18,692 nt of DNA from CAZKUR01 sp964556005 (GTDB lineage: Bacteria > Bacteroidota > Ignavibacteria > Ignavibacteriales > Ignavibacteriaceae): positions 1 through 18,692 of the forward strand of contig CAZKUR010000077.1 of the NCBI GenBank assembly GCA_964556005.1, given 5' to 3'. Positions 16,028 to 18,692 of the stretch are shown one piece after another. The position numbers and the translations under genes were made by a program. The stretch's first letter is position 1. Each line of letters opens with the position of its first letter. The notes beneath the pieces are model-generated. The model saw only the letters and a program-made list of their open reading frames with translations, was not told the origin of the DNA and did no database searches.

Positions 16028-16066
16028 TTCTGTGAAATTTGAAAACTTCATGAAAGGGGTTTAAAA

Positions 16067-16822
16067 ATGCTTGGTAAACTCGGTTTTACTGATCTGATGC
16101 CCGGGCTGAATAACAAAGATGAATTCTTTGATCGGATTTTCCATGAAACAAAAACATGGTATCGTATCTGGCGTCTAACTCTGCTTTTCATTGGACTGAC
16201 ATTTCTATATGGAATTGTTATGGGCTTCTACAGCGGATTCCTGCAGGCAATAACGGCAGGAATAAAAGTACCGGTGTTGTTTCTTCTTTCTTTGCTGATT
16301 TGTTTCCCTGCGTTTTTCGTTTTGCAATTTATCCTTGGATCAAAAATGCAATTGTCGCATATGACGGTTATCATTCTTTCCGGTTTTGTTTTAACTGGTG
16401 CTATTATGGTTTCATTTGCACCAATCATCGTGCTATTTGTTCTTACCGGTGGGAATTATTATTTCCTGCAGCTGCTTCACATTGCCGTTTTTGTAATTGC
16501 CGGAATCTTTGGAATGAAAACAGTTTTGGATGCCCTAAAGTATTCATGCGAACAAAAAAATGTTTATCCAAAAATCGGGGTGGAAATTTTTAAGTTCTGG
16601 GTCGTGATACTTGCATTTGTCGGAATACAATTAGCCTGGAATATGCAGCCTTTCCTTGCTGAGAAAACAGAAGGATATTCGCTGTTCAAAAAGTACAAGG
16701 GTAATTTCTACACTGCCGTAATATACTCTATTCATCAATTAACAAACCCTGCAGAGAAAGTTGTGAAATTACCTAACACACATCCTGAAATTTATATTGA
16801 TACAACGGGAGTGGAGAAATAA
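16067..16822 (+). CDS. Polytopic (Yip1-like) membrane protein
   Basis: A 251-residue protein with about five membrane helices at roughly 35-57, 68-91, 98-126, 131-152 and 176-193. A cytoplasmic-type N-terminus and a soluble C-terminus of about 55 residues flank them. Conserved-looking features are YSGFLQAITAGIKVPVLFLL at 55-74, the FAPI helix, and QLAWNMQPF at 188-196. These resemble a bacterial Yip1-like family that some databases misleadingly label actin-binding/WH2; that resemblance is from memory. No catalytic motif is visible. AAAGGGG lies 8 bases before the ATG. The stop codon is one base before the start of the HTH gene, so the two are probably co-translated. Confidence 0.75.
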   Translation: MLGKLGFTDLMPGLNNKDEFFDRIFHETKTWYRIWRLTLLFIGLTFLYGIVMGFYSGFLQAITAGIKVPVLFLLSLLICFPAFFVLQFILGSKMQLSHMTVIILSGFVLTGAIMVSFAPIIVLFVLTGGNYYFLQLLHIAVFVIAGIFGMKTVLDALKYSCEQKNVYPKIGVEIFKFWVVILAFVGIQLAWNMQPFLAEKTEGYSLFKKYKGNFYTAVIYSIHQLTNPAEKVVKLPNTHPEIYIDTTGVEK

Positions 16823-16823
16823 C

Positions 16824-17042
16824 ATGCCGGTAGATGAAATTATGACGCTTGAAGAAGTTGCTGCATATTTAAAAGTAAAACCACAGACAATTTATACCTG
16901 GGCACAGGAGAAAAAGATACCGGCTGCTAAACTAGGAAAGGAGTGGCGGTTCAAGCGCTCTATCATCGATACATGGTTCAATCAGCATTTCGATGAAAAG
17001 TTTGATCACATTGTTGACAAAGCTATGAATAATGAAAAATAA
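16824..17042 (+). CDS. Excisionase-family (HTH_17, MerR-like) DNA-binding protein
   Basis: A 72-residue protein. Residues about 6-52 are a winged-helix HTH_17 domain: IMTLEEVAAYLKVKPQTIYTW, then a wing with KIPAAKLGKEWRFKRSIIDTWF. The 20-residue charged tail may help it form oligomers. In phages this fold bends DNA for excision, but there is no integrase or attachment site here, so a transcription-regulator role is more likely. The ATG at 16824 is chosen because GTGGAG lies 7 bases upstream. A TTG at 16797 would add nine residues inside the previous gene. Its stop abuts the stop of the convergent gene. Confidence 0.88.
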   Translation: MPVDEIMTLEEVAAYLKVKPQTIYTWAQEKKIPAAKLGKEWRFKRSIIDTWFNQHFDEKFDHIVDKAMNNEK

Positions 17043-17969
17043 TTACCTCTCATAGCAGCATATTCCGACTTCTTCATCCGTGATTACTGCAAAATCGGAA
17101 CGCCCGGAAGTCCATGCACCAGCATCAATATAAATATGTTTTCCGTCTTTAATGTTTACATTTACGTAAGGTTGATGTGTATGCCCAACTACGCAGATTT
17201 TTGTCTCACTGTTTTCAGGATTTTTTTGCATACGCTCAGTGTAATATTTTAATATATGGCCGTAATTTTCCAAATAAGTTTTTTCATCGGGATATTCATA
17301 ATCCGGTTCTTTTCCTGACCGGACTCCCCACGAATAATTTTCATCCATCTCTATATACTTTGCATCGACAAGCAGTCCTGCAAAAAATTCATTTATTTCT
17401 CTAATGCTCAAAAATATAAACTGACTGACTTCCCATAAAAAAGCATTGGGATTTGAGAAATCTTTCCAGGTATCGGGAGTGAAGCCGTGTTCAATATATA
17501 CTTTGCCTTCAAGTGCGCCAAAGCGAAAGCCGGGGAAATGCCGCAGTTCAAAATCGTGGTTGCCGTAAATAAAGTGAGTTCGCAATCCATTGAGCATATT
17601 TATTATCTGGTCATAATCGGGATGAGACATACGAATTTCAACTGCTGTAGCATTAGCGCTATGTAAACCGGGAAAACGTTGTTCGTATAAATCACCTAAT
17701 TGATAAATCCGCAATGTTTGGTCTTCCAAAGCCATTTCCTCTTTTAATGAGCTGAGATGATTCAGAAAATTTAGCATTGTTTTAGCACCATATTTAAAAT
17801 TGTCCAGGCTGGTATTATAAATGTACATATGCATATCGGGAATAATTACAAGGATTGCACACCTGCTTAATACGGGCCGCCAGCTATTGGGAATACGATA
17901 AGGTTTCCCTTTATTTGAAATTATTTTAATCCTCTTATTGTCTTTTATAAAGTGCTTTTTAATTTTCAT
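17043..17969 (-). CDS. Calcineurin-like metallophosphoesterase
   Basis: A 308-residue protein with the full set of metal-binding motifs: IPDMH (D45, H47), LGDLYE (D93), YGNHDFE (N137, H138), IEHGF (H161) and GHTHQP (H263, H265). A two-metal phosphoesterase activity is therefore likely. The substrate (nucleotide, phospholipid precursor or phosphoprotein) is open. I start it at 17969 because an exceptionally strong GGAGGAAGGAG lies 7 bases upstream. A start at 18023 would add 18 poorly conserved-looking residues. It overlaps the end of the upstream gene by 11 bases, so the two are coupled. There is no signal peptide in the shorter form, so it is probably cytoplasmic. Confidence 0.88.
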   Translation of the reverse strand: MKIKKHFIKDNKRIKIISNKGKPYRIPNSWRPVLSRCAILVIIPDMHMYIYNTSLDNFKYGAKTMLNFLNHLSSLKEEMALEDQTLRIYQLGDLYEQRFPGLHSANATAVEIRMSHPDYDQIINMLNGLRTHFIYGNHDFELRHFPGFRFGALEGKVYIEHGFTPDTWKDFSNPNAFLWEVSQFIFLSIREINEFFAGLLVDAKYIEMDENYSWGVRSGKEPDYEYPDEKTYLENYGHILKYYTERMQKNPENSETKICVVGHTHQPYVNVNIKDGKHIYIDAGAWTSGRSDFAVITDEEVGICCYER

Positions 17970-18681
17970 TTTTATTCTCCTTCCTCCAGTTAAAGGATGA
18001 GACAGGTTCATTATTAAATTCAATCAGCCCTACCGGATATAATTCATAATTGATTGCATCGAGTTTAAACGTTTTAGCATTGCTCAACATTTCCGTTTTA
18101 TACCAATACGAAATTATTCGCCAGGGATGATCGAGGTAATGCACCTCTGCATAAAAGCTCTTGTGTACTGGTATTTGAGGCAGAGAATCTTTAATAGTCA
18201 ATACCTCGGGGTTATTTAAATATTTAATTACCGAACTAAGTAATGTATCGTTTAAAAAAATAAACAAAGTATCGCGCGATGAGACATCCATTGTATAGAA
18301 ATCAGGTCTCTGATACCATAAATAAAGAGTGCCGGAGGAAGTTTCATATTTATCGAGAAGAACTCCGGCATCCGGGTCAACATATTTTCTGCTCCATCCT
18401 TCTGATTCTTCGAGGCGCTGTTTGCTGCCGAGACTGGCAACCGGTATTTTTGTTTCTTTAATACCTCCAGACCAATTTTTAAATAATTGTTCAACTACGA
18501 AGTACGGCATGCCTCCGGTTAATTTCCCTTTCAACAGGCTATCGCGCAAGGCAGGAGAATAAACAGTTTGATTAAACATTTGAACATCCGGTTCATGCAT
18601 TATCGGATACCTGGTACAGCCTATCTGTATAATAAAAAGGAATGCAGTGAATGGTGTTATGATAAATTTGATTATTTTCAT
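17959..18681 (-). CDS. Predicted lipoprotein of unknown function
   Basis: A 240-residue protein. The N-terminus has KIIKF, a hydrophobic stretch and IQIGC, giving a possible lipidated Cys22. The -3 position is Gln, so the lipobox is imperfect but acceptable for this group. The remainder is rich in aromatic and charged residues with beta-prone stretches (YETSSGTLYLWYQRPD, DHPWRIISYWYK), suggesting a beta domain outside the cytoplasm. I recognise no family. It is the first visible gene of a minus-strand operon with the metallophosphoesterase (11-base overlap). Only 11 bases upstream are visible, with GAAG about 7 bases before the ATG. Confidence 0.75.
   Translation of the reverse strand: MKIIKFIITPFTAFLFIIQIGCTRYPIMHEPDVQMFNQTVYSPALRDSLLKGKLTGGMPYFVVEQLFKNWSGGIKETKIPVASLGSKQRLEESEGWSRKYVDPDAGVLLDKYETSSGTLYLWYQRPDFYTMDVSSRDTLFIFLNDTLLSSVIKYLNNPEVLTIKDSLPQIPVHKSFYAEVHYLDHPWRIISYWYKTEMLSNAKTFKLDAINYELYPVGLIEFNNEPVSSFNWRKENKNEN
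17977..17987 (-). promoter_or_regulatory. Strong Shine-Dalgarno of the metallophosphoesterase gene
   Basis: The minus strand reads GGAGGAAGGAG, two overlapping purine-rich ribosome sites, ending 7 bases before the ATG at 17969. It lies inside the 3' end of the upstream gene and decides the start. Confidence 0.75.
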
Positions 18682-18692
18682 TTGTTTGCTTC

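Larger units (their letters stand above)
15695..16066. other. Divergent A/T-rich gap with two candidate promoters
   Basis: The 372-base gap lies between the YiiX-like gene (-) and the membrane-protein gene (+). It contains the sigma70-like promoter at 15729-15757 (-), and for the other direction a decanucleotide repeat (15975-15997) followed by TTGACT-N17-TAATTT (15999-16027). I see no coding frame in the middle part. Confidence 0.55.

Noticed and set aside
16156..16593. A 145-codon open frame overlapping the membrane-protein gene in another frame
   Set aside because: It is a by-product of the hydrophobic gene's codons. Its translation is rich in Cys and Trp with no domain, and the other frame has a ribosome site and coherent membrane helices.
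16824..17042. Excisionase-like gene as sign of a prophage or integrative element
   Set aside because: There is no integrase, attachment-site repeat, tRNA or phage gene in the window, and the gene is coupled to a membrane-protein gene.
17970..18023. Longer start for the metallophosphoesterase
   Set aside because: The strong GGAGGAAGGAG lies inside this extension and points to the ATG at 17969.
1..18692. CRISPR array, tRNA, rRNA, transposase or defence island
   Set aside because: I looked for regular repeat-spacer units, cloverleaf-like stretches and transposase motifs on both strands and found none.

Overview
The window looks like chromosomal DNA from a Bacteroidota/Ignavibacteriota-type bacterium, and the Ignavibacteria are my best guess. 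The case rests on low-GC DNA with A/T-rich gaps, exported proteins with 'FAQ'-type signal peptides and lax lipoboxes, a CarboxypepD_reg-like domain, a periplasmic tricorn-type protease, a DUF4139 protein, and TAnnTTTG-like -7 boxes in two gaps. Several genes also have clear Shine-Dalgarno sequences, unlike typical Bacteroidia. The assignment is an inference from protein style. There is no rRNA or other marker gene here.

Layout. (1) Positions 3-3170, +: the 3' part (1055 residues) of a tricorn/S41 protease with a TolB-like propeller. (2) Positions 3541-7155, +: three overlapping genes for a PfkB-family kinase, an RmlD-like SDR reductase and an exported GH13 alpha-glucan hydrolase. (3) Positions 7263-9435, -: a NatAB-like ABC-2 exporter (ATPase, then permease). 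(4) Positions 9764-12740, -: an OmpA-C-terminal-domain protein and a DUF4140/DUF4139 protein carrying an inserted carboxypeptidase-regulatory-like domain. (5) Positions 13300-13617, +: a small SPW-repeat-like membrane protein, facing a strong bidirectional terminator. (6) Positions 13772-15694, -: two lipoproteins and a YiiX-like permuted papain-fold enzyme. (7) Positions 16067-17042, +: a polytopic membrane protein coupled to an excisionase-family HTH protein. (8) Positions 17043-18681, -: a lipoprotein-like gene and a calcineurin-like metallophosphoesterase.

Most products act in or on the cell envelope (exported protease and amylase, lipoproteins, OmpA-like protein, exporter, YiiX-like hydrolase), but the set does not form one obvious pathway. 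I found no phage genes, transposase, CRISPR array, tRNA or rRNA. The best leads are: the domain insertion in the DUF4139 protein, including a stretch that looks like the start of a TonB-receptor plug; a pair of related inverted repeats (arm consensus GATGACATCTTY) on both sides of the ABC genes; a clean operator-like hairpin upstream of those genes; helically phased repeats upstream of two genes; and the coupled membrane-protein/HTH pair. I do not see a clearly new multi-gene system such as a defence island.
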